This document shows, piece after piece, positions 16,201 to 42,800 of a stretch of DNA of 64,000 bases; within the stretch, counting starts at the first letter, position 1; every line of letters starts with the position of its first letter. This DNA is from Pocillopora verrucosa. Its lineage: Eukaryota > Cnidaria > Anthozoa > Scleractinia > Pocilloporidae. Both the position numbers and the translations under genes were made by a program. The DNA is taken from NCBI RefSeq assembly GCF_036669915.1, contig NC_089320.1, positions 11,901,313 through 11,965,312 on the forward strand. The letters run 5' to 3'. The notes beneath the pieces are model-generated. The model was not told the DNA's origin and made no database searches. It saw nothing but the letters and a program-made list of their open reading frames with translations.

Positions 16201-17886
16201 GATGGGAGCCCTGTGGCGCAAAGGAAAATCGATGGAAGCCCTGTAGCACAAAGGAAAATCGGTGGAAGCCCTGTAGCACAAAGGAAAATCAGTGCTCCAG
16301 TTCAGGGAAACAAAATTTACACGCCACCATATGAAGAACGTGCTGCAGCTCCTGTGATTACCAGAGAACGTTCAAATACTCCGCCACCATCGCGGAGCGA
16401 CGCAGTTTCATCAAAACAGAATGTTTCAATGTTGCCAGTTGCTAAGACTGCATCTGACCCGAATTTGTCAGTAGCAGATCATGAGCTGACAACAGGCAAT
16501 CGACACGAATCCGTGTCTAAAAGTAACAGCCATGAAGATGAAAATTGGTACATGCCTGGGATACCAAGGTTAGCATCAATATCGAACGAGTTGTAATAGT
16601 TATTGGGGCAACCAGGGTTATTAAAAATTCACTATGAAACTATCTTTGGTATTGGTTTGATATGAGGCCCATATGAGGCTTTCGCAAACAAATATTTCCG
16701 CGAACAAGCAGGCAGGAAACGTTTCTTGCTTGGCAGGGACATCTTGCCCTTTCTCAATTGGACGACATTTTCGCCTGATCTGATTGTTAATTCTCCCCTC
16801 CAGTTGCTACATTCGTTTTAAACTACGTACGAGAACTTGGTGTAAAATCAAGAAAACAACTTCAACTTGATAAGTTTAAGTATTCCTGTTACCCATTTGC
16901 TGGATAATGTATGGATGTTATAGGGAGAGGTTACATCTTAATCGCATTTGGGAGTTAAAGGGTTAAGGAATGCAACTTATTTTTTAACGAAGTCCCTTTA
17001 AAAAAAAAGCAAAAGGGAGTCTTTCAGAGGGTGATAATGCAATAAGGCAGGCGGGACTTGACTAGCAATAACCTTTCTAATGAAACGAGAGTGATCAAGA
17101 TAATTTCAGGTATGGTGAATGTCATTGTGTGTCCTCTTATAGGGAATTTGTGATAGAGATGTTACAGAATTCAGAGGAAGGCTCATTCTTTGTGCGCGAC
17201 AGTCAAAGTAGACCAGGGTGTTTCGCTTTGACTATGCGTGTTCCAAAGGAGGCAAATCCTAGTGGTTTTGGAAACTTTCTGATAGTGAAAGTGAAAGATG
17301 GCGTCATGATACAGGTAAGGAGTGTTAGTTGTAGTTAAGGAAAATACAACGATAGTGTATGAGTTACTCGCTCGCATTTTCTGCCGTATGTCTCTGTTTC
17401 ATCTTCGTTCCCAAGGTGCATAAGGTCGTTTCTTTTTTCCTCCCTTGAAAAAGGAAGCGAGGGAACCCTGGGGGTGAGATTGTCTTGGTTGCTGTAGCTT
17501 GAAGCAAAATAAGAATGTAGAGTAAAGCACTGTTGGAGTTAAAACTGACAACGACCCGCCAGGGAATCGACCTTGGAAACCCTCTTCTAAAGGCATTCCA
17601 TAACAGTCCCTTTCACTTCACTGTTTCCCAGATTTTAAAAAATTTTCCATCCAGTAGGTGAACTAATATTTGGTTCTCTTTTCAACAGGGTTTTGATAAA
17701 ATCTTACCGGACCTCACAGCTTTGGTTGAACACTACTCCCAGCACGCTGATGGCCTCCCCTGTAGTCTATTGATTTCTGGTTCGAATGTGTTATGTGAAG
17801 ATGAAGATTATATGAATATCGTCCCAGCAGACCCTGATTATCAGAGTTTATCAGATTTTACCGCAATGATGGCTGAATTGAGTTGA
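10278..17886 (+). CDS. PTB-SH2 adaptor protein, SH2D5-like
   Basis: This is a cytoplasmic phosphotyrosine adaptor by domain content. Eight exons join in phase to 587 residues: 10278-10514, 11473-11583, 12800-12874, 14382-14528, 15226-15363, 15883-16568, 17143-17314, 17689-17886. The first ATG of the open frame (MFKKQKKKSK) is taken as start. A PTB domain (about residues 80-230) runs from YVGTFAVSLG through MAHPLQRISF to VGKAFQVAF. A Ser/Pro-rich hinge (about 237-460) contains a perfect triple decapeptide repeat. The C-terminal SH2 domain starts NWYMPGIPRE and has the phosphotyrosine-binding arginine in FFVRDSQS. A DYMNI motif lies near the C-terminus. PTB before SH2 is the order of SHC and SH2D5, and the PTB text is closer to SH2D5. 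Tensins have the opposite order. The exact orthologue is not certain. A 3' AATAAA lies at 18725-18730. Confidence 0.9.
11827..12223. repeat. TTAA-type MITE interrupted by a second MITE
   Basis: The outer element starts acccctttgcatcctaacat and ends gaagtttaaaggattaa. It is split by the copy at 11912-12116; on both sides the sequence matches the uninterrupted copy at 6359-6563. Confidence 0.6.
11912..12116. mobile_element. Nested 205-bp piggyBac-like MITE with TTAA duplication
   Basis: CCCTTTAACTCCCAGAAG at one end and AGAGTTGAAGGG at the other form terminal inverted repeats. TTAA flanks both ends (11908-11911 and 12117-12120), and removing the insert plus one TTAA restores the outer element. 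TTAA targets and CCC-starting ends are the hallmark of piggyBac-type transposition. Confidence 0.65.
13104..13865. repeat. TTAA-type MITE interrupted by a TA-target element
   Basis: TTAA at 13100-13103 is followed by the family start ccctctatctcccag. The other end is ctgggagttaaaggg with TTAA at 13866-13869. It is split by the insertion at 13223-13778. Confidence 0.65.
13223..13778. mobile_element. 556-bp pogo/mariner-type MITE with TA duplication
   Basis: Terminal inverted repeats of 27 bp (cgtatttacccgtgtataat at the left, its complement at the right) match at all but the outermost base. TA lies directly outside each end (13221-13222, 13779-13780). No transposase is encoded. An extra inverted copy of the subterminal motif lies near 13280-13302, and the interior contains a tandem duplication of about 97 bp (13364-13440 and 13462-13537). 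Confidence 0.7.
14700..15170. repeat. Unclassified repeat with cactatcatt tandem units
   Basis: Three 10-bp units of attcactatc near 14722-14752 sit beside many gatgatag blocks in the opposite sense (gttgatgatagg, gatgatagtggatgatg). The mixture of orientations suggests a fold-back element. Ends are not defined. Confidence 0.35.
15479..15679. repeat. Diverged TTAA-type MITE in PTB-SH2 intron
   Basis: Starts ccctttcacttccaagatct, contains the interior block attctccttactg, and ends caggttaaaggg. It is one member of the family most clearly seen at 27113-27317. Confidence 0.45.
16201..16290 (+). repeat. Three tandem 30-bp coding repeats in the PTB-SH2 hinge
   Basis: Three exact 30-bp registers encode the decapeptide (D/G)GSPVAQRKI-type unit three times. 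The second and third units differ at one base; the first carries two synonymous-looking changes. The repeat keeps the reading frame and sits in the Ser/Pro-rich linker between the PTB and SH2 domains. Confidence 0.9.
16776..16966. repeat. TTAA-type MITE (reverse, one end lost)
   Basis: Reads tgattgttaattctcccctc at the left and ends tttgggagttaaagggttaa. This is the reverse orientation of the family, with the left terminus eroded. Confidence 0.5.
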
Positions 17887-20749
17887 GAGCATTCCAAGTC
17901 TTATTTAAACGAGACATGTAGCGGTTTGAAGAATTGCACTTAAATTTTTCAAGGTCGTAAGTAGCAATCGGAGTCAGTCTTTGCCAACCTTGAACTGGAA
18001 CATCGACATTCCTTTTCAGAGTCTCCTTTTCTTTTCGACATTTGTCCTCCCTATAAAATGATTATCTCAATGTTTTATATGTGATATAATTGGCAACAAC
18101 TCAAATATTGTGACTTGACTACACAGTTGATCTGGTATTAACGGTCATTAACCCTTTACACCCTAACATCGGCATGCATATTCTCCTTACTGTTCTCTAG
18201 ACATTTTCTAAGATGCCGACCAGGAGAATTTGTCTAAAAGACAAGAGCTTCTTCAGTCGTTGGTCAGTTCCTTTATTCTCCCGACCTTAATGTTTGATTT
18301 AGGAGTTATATGGTAGGGAGAAATTAGATGCCAATCACTCTTAGGGGTTAACGGGTCAATCTTCATTTGTCTTGTATCTCTTAGTACAGTCTACAGACTC
18401 GAGGCACCTAAATTATCTAAGGAAATTCTACGATTGAAAACAAAATTACTATGTCTAGTATCCACAAAAACTACTCCAGGGAATATCGAGTTGTTAATGG
18501 GGTTTGGATAATACTGTGTTTCATAACGTTATTAATATATACAGGAATGGCACCAAGGTTAAGTTATTGTGTTAAAAATATGATGAATATTTGATTTGTA
18601 AGTGCTGTAACGTGACAAAGTGGAATATCTTATACTGGTGGAGAAAATTAATCCGCAATAGAAAGGCGGTCAACATTGACTGAAATCTTAATAATGTAAT
18701 AATTTATTGATAATTTATAATTGTAATAAATGTAATTATAATAAAGTTCGGATATAACGCGCGCCGGGTGCGTTATCAAGAAGCGGGGAGAACACTCGAC
18801 TACGTCTTATGTTTCTCCCTACACTGATTTCGTGCTCTAGCCGCTTCATGCGTGCTTTACAATAGAACAGAACACAGTTAAGGCTCTTAAATTTCTATTT
18901 GTTAATTATACATTGATACTGATTGAATTAAGTTATTAGTTCTCACATGAGAGTGATTATTGGAAATAAGTCACCTTATATGTTAAATTTCCATTTGAAG
19001 TCAAGCGTGCATGTTTGAGCGGCGGAGCCACGCGGAGAATGCCCCACGGCCGCCTTCATTTTTTAATTGAGCGTCCAACAGATAACCTGCATGCGACAAA
19101 AGCTTCTTAGGTCATGTAAATTATGGTGTAAAAATTTTAATTGATTTTACCCTTTTTTTTTTTCAAGTAAAATGCAAAAATCCATACTAATGAAAGATGG
19201 TAACAATTACGATATGCTTCCCAGTGAAATCCTGACCATTATAGGAAAAGAACTCGAATAAACAAGGGTGGTAAATGTAAAGATAAAGTTCAGAAAACGC
19301 TGAACTTCTTCCTGAAGCAAGCACAAAAAAATCCGTTAAAGATGTGGATGCGCGCACATGGAACCTAACGAACAGGATAAGCTTTTTGCAACCAGGTGAA
19401 CCAGGCACAAAATAGAACGCGAACGTAAGGATTTCATCAGCTCAGTCATCAGGCTGGAAAGGAGCGGATCAGTCTTTCGATAACGTCACGGTTCAAAGTA
19501 AAACCCAGATGTAAACGATCTGAGAAATATAAGAAACAGTCTACGAGGTCAAAAAACTAAAGACATTGTCAGAAGCTTCACCAAATTGATTTATTGTATA
19601 TCTCGGCGTAAAAAATAGCATGCAATTTCCCAGTACTGTTTACAATTTCAAAACTTTAGAGCAACCTACCTACCTACCTATTGTACCGAACCCACAATGA
19701 TGAGTGCCAAGTTTTGTGATCTTATATTATAAATAAATTTCAAACGTGATAAGTGAAAATAGACCTGTTTTCAATCACCTACCCGCATTGAAACTAAAGC
19801 AGATTCGATTGCCAATCAGGACCAAGAGCAAGGGTCACGTGACCAGTCCCACATAGAATAATTCTGATTTTTACTGGTTTGGTCGATGACAACCCGTTTA
19901 TGGCCCAGTCACAAAACATTTACAGGTGTTAGATCATCCTCTACGTATCACATGAACAAAGCCAAACTAAGATATTCCTCAATACAACAATGCGTTTTTT
20001 TAGGGCACAAAAGAGTATAACTTACCAAGTTTCATTTTTAACGGCGGAAAATAGAGCTGCTCCAATCAGCCTTTACTTTACTTTACTACGTTACAATTTT
20101 ATTCGTGTAAAATAACATATCAATTCTAATTTTATCCTTTAGCAAGTCATCTCTAAGAAAATTACATTTTTTAGGATCTGATGGCATTGTATGGTAAATG
20201 TAGTATCTTTCCCGCACCCTCTGCCAGGTATATTCGTACTATATACATTTGTCACCTGAGAACAGGTAACACATTAGAAATTCCTCTAAAGTATGAAAGA
20301 AAATGAGTATGAAGTATTTCGCAAGCTTTCTTTCATCTAATACCACATGTCAATATGTGTTATCTACCGTATACAAAACTGCTACACACAGTTGTTCGTT
20401 TTTGAGTCACAAAACCAAATCAAGCAAATTTATAGAAAAGTAAAAAAGAAATCAATTTATTGGCCAGGTATCAAGCGCAAATTATCAATAAGCGATTGAT
20501 TTTGAAGTCCTATTTGATTGGTTGAGAAGAGCCCTTCGGGCACTTTGTAACCAATCACAGAGCTACAGTTATTCTGAATGATTCCGATACCAAACGTTTG
20601 CGATACCTTCGATAAAAGATCGCGCCCCCTTTCTTGCGCAGAACGTGAACTGTTAGTGTAAATGTGTATAAGTGGTATTAAAGATATAATTTCAAGAATG
20701 ACTCTACTGATTTCTATACATGAAGCTATCCAGTCTTGGAAGGCAGCCA
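17887..20749. other. Convergent intergenic region between PTB-SH2 and aPKC
   Basis: It contains the 3' UTR of the + gene (AATAAA at 18725-18730), the 3' UTR of aPKC on the - strand, a MITE at 18152-18354 and a short (acct)n run near 19665-19680. The 100-codon open frame on the - strand at 20457-20759 overlaps the aPKC stop codon and looks like 3' UTR, not a gene. Confidence 0.5.
18152..18354. repeat. TTAA-type MITE
   Basis: TTAA at 18148-18151 is followed by ccctttacaccctaacatc. The element ends cactcttaggggttaac. Same subfamily as 6359-6563. Confidence 0.55.
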
Positions 20750-34771
<14,022 letters not shown>

Positions 34772-36822
34772 TATGAAATTCCTGGCATCACAAATAGAAA
34801 ATGAAACGGAGAGAATGTAATGTTTCCTCTTGAGAGGGAAAAATGAAAATGACGCGAATAGCATTTTTAAACGCACTCATCCCCTACCGCTGGACTCAGC
34901 TCAATACAAAACAGCTAAACTTGCTCGATAACAAGGCACTTTCAAGCAATTTAATTTTAGTGCTTAATTATTTGTCAATGCATTACTTTCAACCGTAAGT
35001 GACATTAGTTTGATTTAAGGATATTTCGGTTTTGATTCAAAGCTAGTCTATGAATCTCCTTTTGCTCTCTGATATTTTCGGCTCGAGAGTTTTTCGATGT
35101 ACGATATTTTCCGTTTCGCAAGAACTGCAAGTGTTACAACCGGGTTAAACTCGAAGAACGGAAAGTACGCAATTCTCTTGCGTGAGACTCGATGTTATTC
35201 TTGATCAGGAATTAAAACAAAAACTAGCTAGAAACTTAAACGATCAGCGAATGTTCCGATTTATTGAGGATTAGCTCTTATGTCGGTTTGTTTAATCTTT
35301 GTAAGTTGAGGAAGTGGGATTCGTTTGTCACTCCAAAGTTAGTACATGTACACCGGATGTACAGCGTAATGCACATCAACTAGTAGAAATTATCTGTTGA
35401 ATATTGGCGACAGGTATATCCGGATATAGAAGTTTTGCCTTCAAAATTGCTACAATCTTCCTCATCGAAGATAAACTATTTTTAACATACCTTCAATACG
35501 CGTGAAATTAATAATTTTCCGTCCTCGTTCTTTCAGATGCGATCTGAAGCTCCGCCTTATATTTGTCTGCTCAAGTGTTTCTGAGGGGCGTTTAACATGA
35601 ATTTTGAATAATTTTCCAAAGTAAAACAACGTGACAATCATAAGTCAAAATAATCATTACGTCATCTCTCTTGAGTATCATTTGACTTTTAAATTGCACG
35701 GTTTTATCTGTTTTGCATAAGTTTTCGCTTTCTAGTGAAATTCAATGGCTAAAGAAAAACAGTATCACAAAAATGGTGCAAGAAGTATATTTTAAAGATC
35801 GAGGGAAGACTCTGCTCAGGATAGTGACTAAAATGTTGAAATATACCAGAAAAAAAATATCAAGGATACTGTTATGTAAAATTATGCACCTCGATCACTC
35901 TAATAAATTTCCGGCTAAGCTGCAGAATACCCACTCATTTACATGTCAGTGAATAAGAAGAGAGTCTATTGTGTTATGCCTCGATCTATCCCGACACAGG
36001 TAAATGTGGTGGACCAAAGTGGCAGGGTATTCTGCAGTTGCTCAAAATTTCCATCTTAAACTCTGGCAGAAGAAATTCTTGATATTTCAAATAATCTTTC
36101 AGTTGGATGGAAGGTAAGGAAAGCAATACAAGAGATATAAATCAAACCTACTGATCTGAAGTCTGTATCCTTCATACTGATAGACTCTTTTATGATCTCC
36201 TGAAACAGCTTGCAGTGCGCGCAGGCGTTTAATTAGAGCGAGGTAACGTTATTAGGGGGAAGGGGGCGGGGAAGGGCGAAAAGACAAAAAACAAAAAACA
36301 ACGAAAGTTTTATTCATTCCCCTTTGGTACAAATTTATTTCTATCCCCAGCCTTCCGCTGTCCTTAAAATAAAAGATGGCGATTGTAATTTTTGCGAAGA
36401 AAACACTGAGCACTCGCTCGCCTGAAAATTACGCCTACTCTGCTTGCTACTCCTGAAATAAAATAAATTTGAATTAGTTATATGTGTATTAGCTACACTA
36501 GAGATATCAGTGACATGTGTGAATCCTTATTGGAAGGTATCGTCAAATAAGATGATGGTTGGTTCCTTATCAGGTACCATATCAACCCCCGTAAAGTGCC
36601 TTTACTGCAAAGAAATTTATTGGCGAAAAATACCTTAAATAAAATATCGATGAAAAGCACGCCACCAAATTTTAAATGAGACGAAATTATAGCACAACGA
36701 CTTGGTAATTTATGTCAGGCAGTACAAGACGTCTCAAGTGCTGCAAAGAACTTGTATACTAATGTTAGAGCGTGAACGGTTAACTTTTACAACTTTTCTG
36801 ATAATGTGTGCAAGTACATAGT
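34772..36822. other. 5' flank of aPKC and 3' flank of duplication unit A
   Basis: A possible non-coding exon or extended leader of long aPKC lies just above 34771, with an acceptor-like gatgccag near 34784. Unit A of the duplication begins near 35812. Relative to unit C it carries about 0.8 kb extra (35955-36780), which includes the G-rich run at 36255-36276. I see no further coding exon. Confidence 0.45.
36255..36276 (+). other. G-quadruplex-type G-run
   Basis: Four runs of three to five G separated by one or two bases (ggggg-aa-ggggg-c-gggg-aa-ggg) fit the canonical quadruplex pattern. It stands out in a strongly AT-rich region downstream of the beta-helix exon. Confidence 0.6.
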
Positions 36823-39800
36823 TTAATAAGGTGGAATGTCTAGTTTGTATACTGGATAGTTGTACAGATCTTTGATTTTTTGGTCGATGTCCCTTGTCTC
36901 GTATGATGGAGTACCTCCCCTCGCTTGCAGCTTCACAGTCGTCGAAGTCCCATGATACACATTGTCTTTGTACACATGATGTTGAGACGGATTACCATTG
37001 GTCAGCCAAATGCATCTGTACTTAGTCGGGTTACTGAACCCAACGATCTCAAATACGTTAGCAGAGTACTTGATATTCTCATCCTTTCCAACCGAGTGGG
37101 GTTCATAATAGCTTAAACTGCTTTCTCGTCTGCCTGGTCTCGTTCGCTGTACCAGGTGATTTCCGTAGATGATCACGTTCTTGAGACCATTATGAAGACA
37201 GGCCTTGCGTTTTCTGTGTGAATACAACAAAATGCCTGTGTCGTCGACATAATTACGAGCAAGCCAAAGATTTTTTCCATTTCGAACTTTGATACCACCT
37301 GATAGATTCGCCGGCCAACCTCTGACATAATTGCTTTTCACTTCCATGTTATCAAACCCTTTCAGGTACATGGCGTGGTCTCTATGTCTTCCGGTATTGG
37401 GACTTCCGTTGAATATATTTTCCGCTATTTTCATTTTTTTGTCGCACTGGTCATAAAGACAACTTTTAAAGTAGCCTTGGTCAGATTTAAGATTGTAACG
37501 AGTCTTCAGGAACTCTAATTTCTGTTTTTGATCTCGCCAATGGGATACTGGCTCAACTTTGGAAGACAACCACTCTAGTTTACTTAGCTCAAGTCCACAT
37601 ACGTTGTCAATTACCCAAACGCTCAAAGTACTTCTAAATCTGGAAGCAACTCCATATGCACCTGAATCACGTAAAAAGACGTTTTTGTAAACACGACTGT
37701 TTCCAAGCTCCATCATCACCAGTTGTCGTTTCCGTCCGTTGCTTGCAGTTGGACTTGCCGATGAAAAGAATACACAGCTCTCTATTGTAATGTCACCTGT
37801 AGATGATGGCCCTTTAGTTTGACCATCAAATACTACAAGAATTCCGTCGAGATACAGATACTTCAGTGAAACACGCTTTACTGGTGAAGCATTCTGTATT
37901 TCTATGGCATATGGAATCGACGCCTTGATAACTGCAATACCACTCTGGGTTCCATGCAATTCCACTGAGCCACTTATAGTAATATCACTGCTGACCAGGT
38001 ACTCACCACGAGGGAAAAAAACCTTGTTGTTTGTGGAACCTGCAACGTGTTTAACGATGGCCTGAATGGCCGATGTGTCGTCAGTTTTTCCATCTCCAAC
38101 AGCAGCAGTTAAGGAACCTCCGGGTTGCTTCACGTTGGTCATTCCAGCAGGTACGTTATCTGATCCTGTCAGATAGTTGGGAGCTGGAAGGACAAGGAGA
38201 AGGGAGGTTGTTAACAAAGGTCCTTTTTATCTAAAAAAATCACCGTATAGTTGCCAAGTGACTCGATCGTGTCAGGCAGAGCTGAATCATGAAATGCTTC
38301 GTCACAGGTATGCAATCAATGACACGGACTCAAGCGCACGAGGTTCATTATTCAGAGAAATTTGCGGGGAAAAAAGGGGCTGGCATTTAAAACCCAGGAA
38401 TTTTTCTATTTCCAGTGTTTTAAAGAAGAAAATGAATTTTGGAAATTTAAAGGGGGCGTACAAAGATTCTAGAGTTTTTTTTTAAAGGAAAGCAACAAGG
38501 GAAGCAACGCCTTGAAGAAACAGAATGGAAAATCAAGCATGGAAACGACTCAAATATCGCATGCCCAGAAGTTATTCAGCTCTGTCATCTTGTCATTGAC
38601 TGACGGCAATAAAAGCAATCGCATTACTCCAACACAGCGGTCCATCGTCTGGCATGCTCAGAGAGAAGTTTTGCAGGAAAATGTAAGAGACAATCACTGT
38701 TACACGCAATTACTGAAAATGAGTTGGAATACTCATATGGATCCGGAAAACAAAAGGTGGGAAATGAAAAGTTTGAGACTTTTCCTGTTCATTCACCATT
38801 TTGTTTTGGAATTTTTAAAACACCGTGACCATCCAATTTGCAATGAGGTTCTTTGGCCTGAATCTAATATATCGTGTGGTCTAGTTTCAATGCTCTCACA
38901 CACCCAAACGTCTGTCCGCTGTGTTGATCACATTACACCTCCGAAAATGTATCCGTTCCTCGAAAACCGCAGAGAGAACTTTACCTTGGACTCAACCTTA
39001 TAAGCAATAGGCAGTAATAAGCTCAAGTAGTTACGGGTGACCCTTTGCCCTCCCGACTATTCGGAAAGGTTCGCTTACCGACCACTGTCGCAGCAAATAG
39101 CGAAGCTAGGATTACAATCGACGTATAACACTATTGACGGTTCGTCCATGACATTTCGTCGGACCACAATTGTCTGCCTAATTTAGCTGGAAATACAGTA
39201 AAAAAATTATTCCCCTTTTTCCTTAGCAATACATGAAGGCATTCAGAAAACAAAGAATTAGCTCAGAAATGGATAACGATAAAGAGTAACTACTCACTTC
39301 GGTTGGAGTTCACTACATCTAGTGCACAATATTTTATAAAACGCTGTTGTATTTTTTCAAAATTATTCAAAGTTTTACGAAAGTAGCGTTAGATTTCCTA
39401 TTCCTAAAAGTGCTGAAATTTTAGCACCTTTGGTCATCAAACGACCAAGTTTCTTGACCTCGAAAACAAACTCAGTAAAAATGAGTAAAATTCACACTAT
39501 TTCAATTGGCATGTAACCATAAAAAAGAATGAATGATCGACTTCTCTCCAGGCCATATTATTCGTTGGCGAATCTTCCTCTTTAACCTCAATTTTTTACC
39601 AACTAGACACAAATACCGTACTTTATAAACTCCGGCAGTTTTTAATGATGTTCGTATCATCCTTTTCAGGTTAGTAACGTAGTAACAAAATATTCCTTGT
39701 TTGACCTTACTTGTTTGCTTTTTTATTACGCTCTGCCGCGCTTTATTGTGATGAATGGGCGTTTTCTGTCCCAGATTGTGTTTCCCAGAATGCTTTCCAG

Positions 39801-42800
39801 CAACGCTTCTAACCATCCTCCGGTGAAAAGAAATCAAGATTGCATCAGGATCATACGAGTTTTTGTTCATGTTTTAAAATATTATTTCTTTTAACACTTA
39901 CCTAAGAGCGAAGATGATGCTTACAAACAAACTAACCCTCTGATCATAATGAAACGCTTATTAAGCAACACTTTTCAAACTGAAAATCACCGACTCCAAT
40001 ATTCAAAACGTTATAATGCCATCCACTGAGATAAAAATGATGCAAACCTGAATTAAGATGACAACTGGATTATCTCAGCAGTCCGTTAAGTCATCATGAG
40101 TTTGGCCATGACATCTAATTTAATCAAACTGTCTTCATTTTTTTCTTTTTTTTTTTCCATACTTCTCTTTTGAATGTCAAAGGCAGTTTCGAGAAGTTGT
40201 CACAGTATCTTAACAAAATCTCTTAAAAGTACTACTTCAGTGAATCGTAGTTTGGTGAATAAAAGGGATAATTCTTTCAATGGCAGATTTAAGTGACGGA
40301 TTTTTTATGCACTTACAGATTGTCACAATTTCGGCTCTTATGAGATTTTTAACCTGTGATAGAACCCTCTATTACTCAGTTAGACATTTCAGTACTTGTT
40401 TTAAATTAAGATTATAGGAGGTTATAACAGGTGCCATTTAGGTTCTGTAGTGTTACATTGTTTTATATGTCACTGATTTTGGCTTTTCACTCGACCATTT
40501 CACGCGTGGGACAAATTGTGTGTCTAACCCTCATTTACCTTCCAAAGTTTAAAGATGTGTTTCCAAGCTGTTTTGCACTAAACACAGTTCAAAAATTTTT
40601 ACCTCCATAGAATCTGCTTATCCCTTCTTTTTCGACTTCCGAATTGAACACATTGCAAATGTAACCTATGCAAATTCAGTCATTAAGTCCTCTATCTCTG
40701 ATTTTTGTTCAGTTAAATTCAGTTTCACACTAAACATGTTTTGCTGATATGAATAGGGGTAATGTGATTCTTTTTTCATCGCGCAATATTATAAACACCA
40801 AAACATGTTTCGGGTTTAATTCAGTTCCGTACAATCATAGCTAGAACGATTAGCAGATGTGAGATATGTTAGATATTTCTCTTTCCATCGGGTCGTTTGA
40901 CAAGAGTCCAGAGACCTTGAAAGTGATGCGGTGCCCATAGCTATCAGTGCATTGCTAATAGAAATATTTCAAACTGTCTTATTTTCAACAAAATGCGACT
41001 TTCAAACTTTGATACTTGAACTCGACCACACCGTTTTCAGTGACAATGATGAACAATTATTTGTCGAACGCGAAATGAATGTTGTTGAATAATCCGCGGG
41101 ATAAATTCTTTTGTAAATTCGTATTGTTTGTTGAAACCATCCGATAAATAGAGAAAGCTTTGCTCATATTTTTGTACAATGTTATGATTACTCGGAGATA
41201 AGCAGCCAGTTCCACCAGTATTTATACAGCAGCGCCAAAACTTCATGCCTTACTTCTTCAAAACGCCAAACTTAGTGGCATCTTTTGTTCTCCTGCGGAG
41301 CTGAATTTTCTTCTATTGCGGTACACCGTTCGTCGTGTCGCTCGTAATTTCACTCCCTGCCACGGACTGAGGCCCTAAAAAGGCGATCAAAGGAAGATGT
41401 CCTTTGCTACTCGTACATAAAACCTTTATTACAGGAAATTTAATAAACTTATGGGTCGCTCGATGATGAAAGAACACTCCATGGCCCGGTAGTTAACTCT
41501 GTTAAGCCGTTTTTCAATTGCCGAGTAGCTCTTTATTAAATACCTATCTCAGATAAAAGCCCAAACATACCATCTACATTCACTTTTTTTTTTTTTTACT
41601 TTTTTTTTGCATTATGACGCCCGGTTGAGCAAAGATGACCTGCGAACACCTGAAGCCCTAATCCTGAAAAGGACAACCTCCCTTATTTCGTTTTGAAATT
41701 TAATTAGAGATTTGTTCGTGATTCCCGAACACTTTTATTGCAGACTTTTTCCCGCGCCAATAATGAATTCTTTATTTCTCTTTTCATCATTCAAGTCCCC
41801 ATTACAGAAAGAACTTATGCTACCATCTGATATCAAGTACTAAGGCTGATATAGTCTACGTCCCCTTTTCCCCTGTACAAGTTTTTAGGGGTAAAAAAAT
41901 CTGTTGTAAGGTTCAGCGTTTAACGTGTGAACGTGCTTCAGTTTTAATTTGCCCATCATCCTTTAGTCACTGCCACAATAACGGATTGTCAAGTGGGCGG
42001 GTTCACCATTTGGTAGATAAAGAACGAGTCGCAGTTTAGTACTTCAATGTTGGCTTGCCATTTACAACTGTTGCCATCCCAGTTGAAACAAACTTGTCTG
42101 GATACCTAAACCAAAAAACATTAGAATTGAAAAGATAAATAAATGTATACTCATCACGAATATAGTCTTATGTTAGAATTAGGATATGTGTTATGCTGTG
42201 TCATAATTAGTAAAAAAAAAATTTTACATAGAAGCCGGTTGAAAACACTCAAGCTTTTTTTTCTCCTATAATGTCATAAAGCCTGTGTTCTCACTGGTAC
42301 AGAAATGTACGAAGAGGAGCTCTGTTTAGCAGCCCTTATGTAAAATTTTATTTTTGCCTTTGAGGAAGTTGTGTGTTGCGAACTTTCTTCGGTAAATATC
42401 TGTACTTACAAACGTTTTCGCTGACACGCGATTGGTTCAAATGTGGTGCGTGGTCGAATATGCCCTTCCCCCGGTGATATTCTCTAAATTTTGAAACATT
42501 GCTTACAATGCGATGAAAGTCTTTCTTTAAGAGTTGATTTTAGTTGGAGGGTGTTTAAGGATAAATTTGTTTGTGAAAGGAATAATTTGATTGTTATTGA
42601 AGTCGCGGTGGAAAGTCAGCATCTGTTTTCAATGTGATCGTTTTGTTCGGCGCACAGCAATAAAGAAAAAAGAGAAAGAGAGAATAAATGCATTCATTTG
42701 GCTTATAAATGAGTGGACTTATATATCCCTCGGCATCATCTGTTATCCGATGTCCACAGCTTTCTTAAAGCTTCGCTCTTCGAAAATCATTCGCTTCTCG

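Noticed and set aside
38512..39003. 163-codon + strand open frame in unit A
   Set aside because: The corresponding stretch in unit B (48.5-49.1 kb) is split by frameshifts and unit C lacks it; no family pattern or start context.
39502..39870. 122-codon - strand frame shared by units A and C and partly by B
   Set aside because: The shared frame follows from duplication. Replacement changes are about as common as silent ones, B has an indel near the start, and no splice sites tie it to the neighbouring exons.
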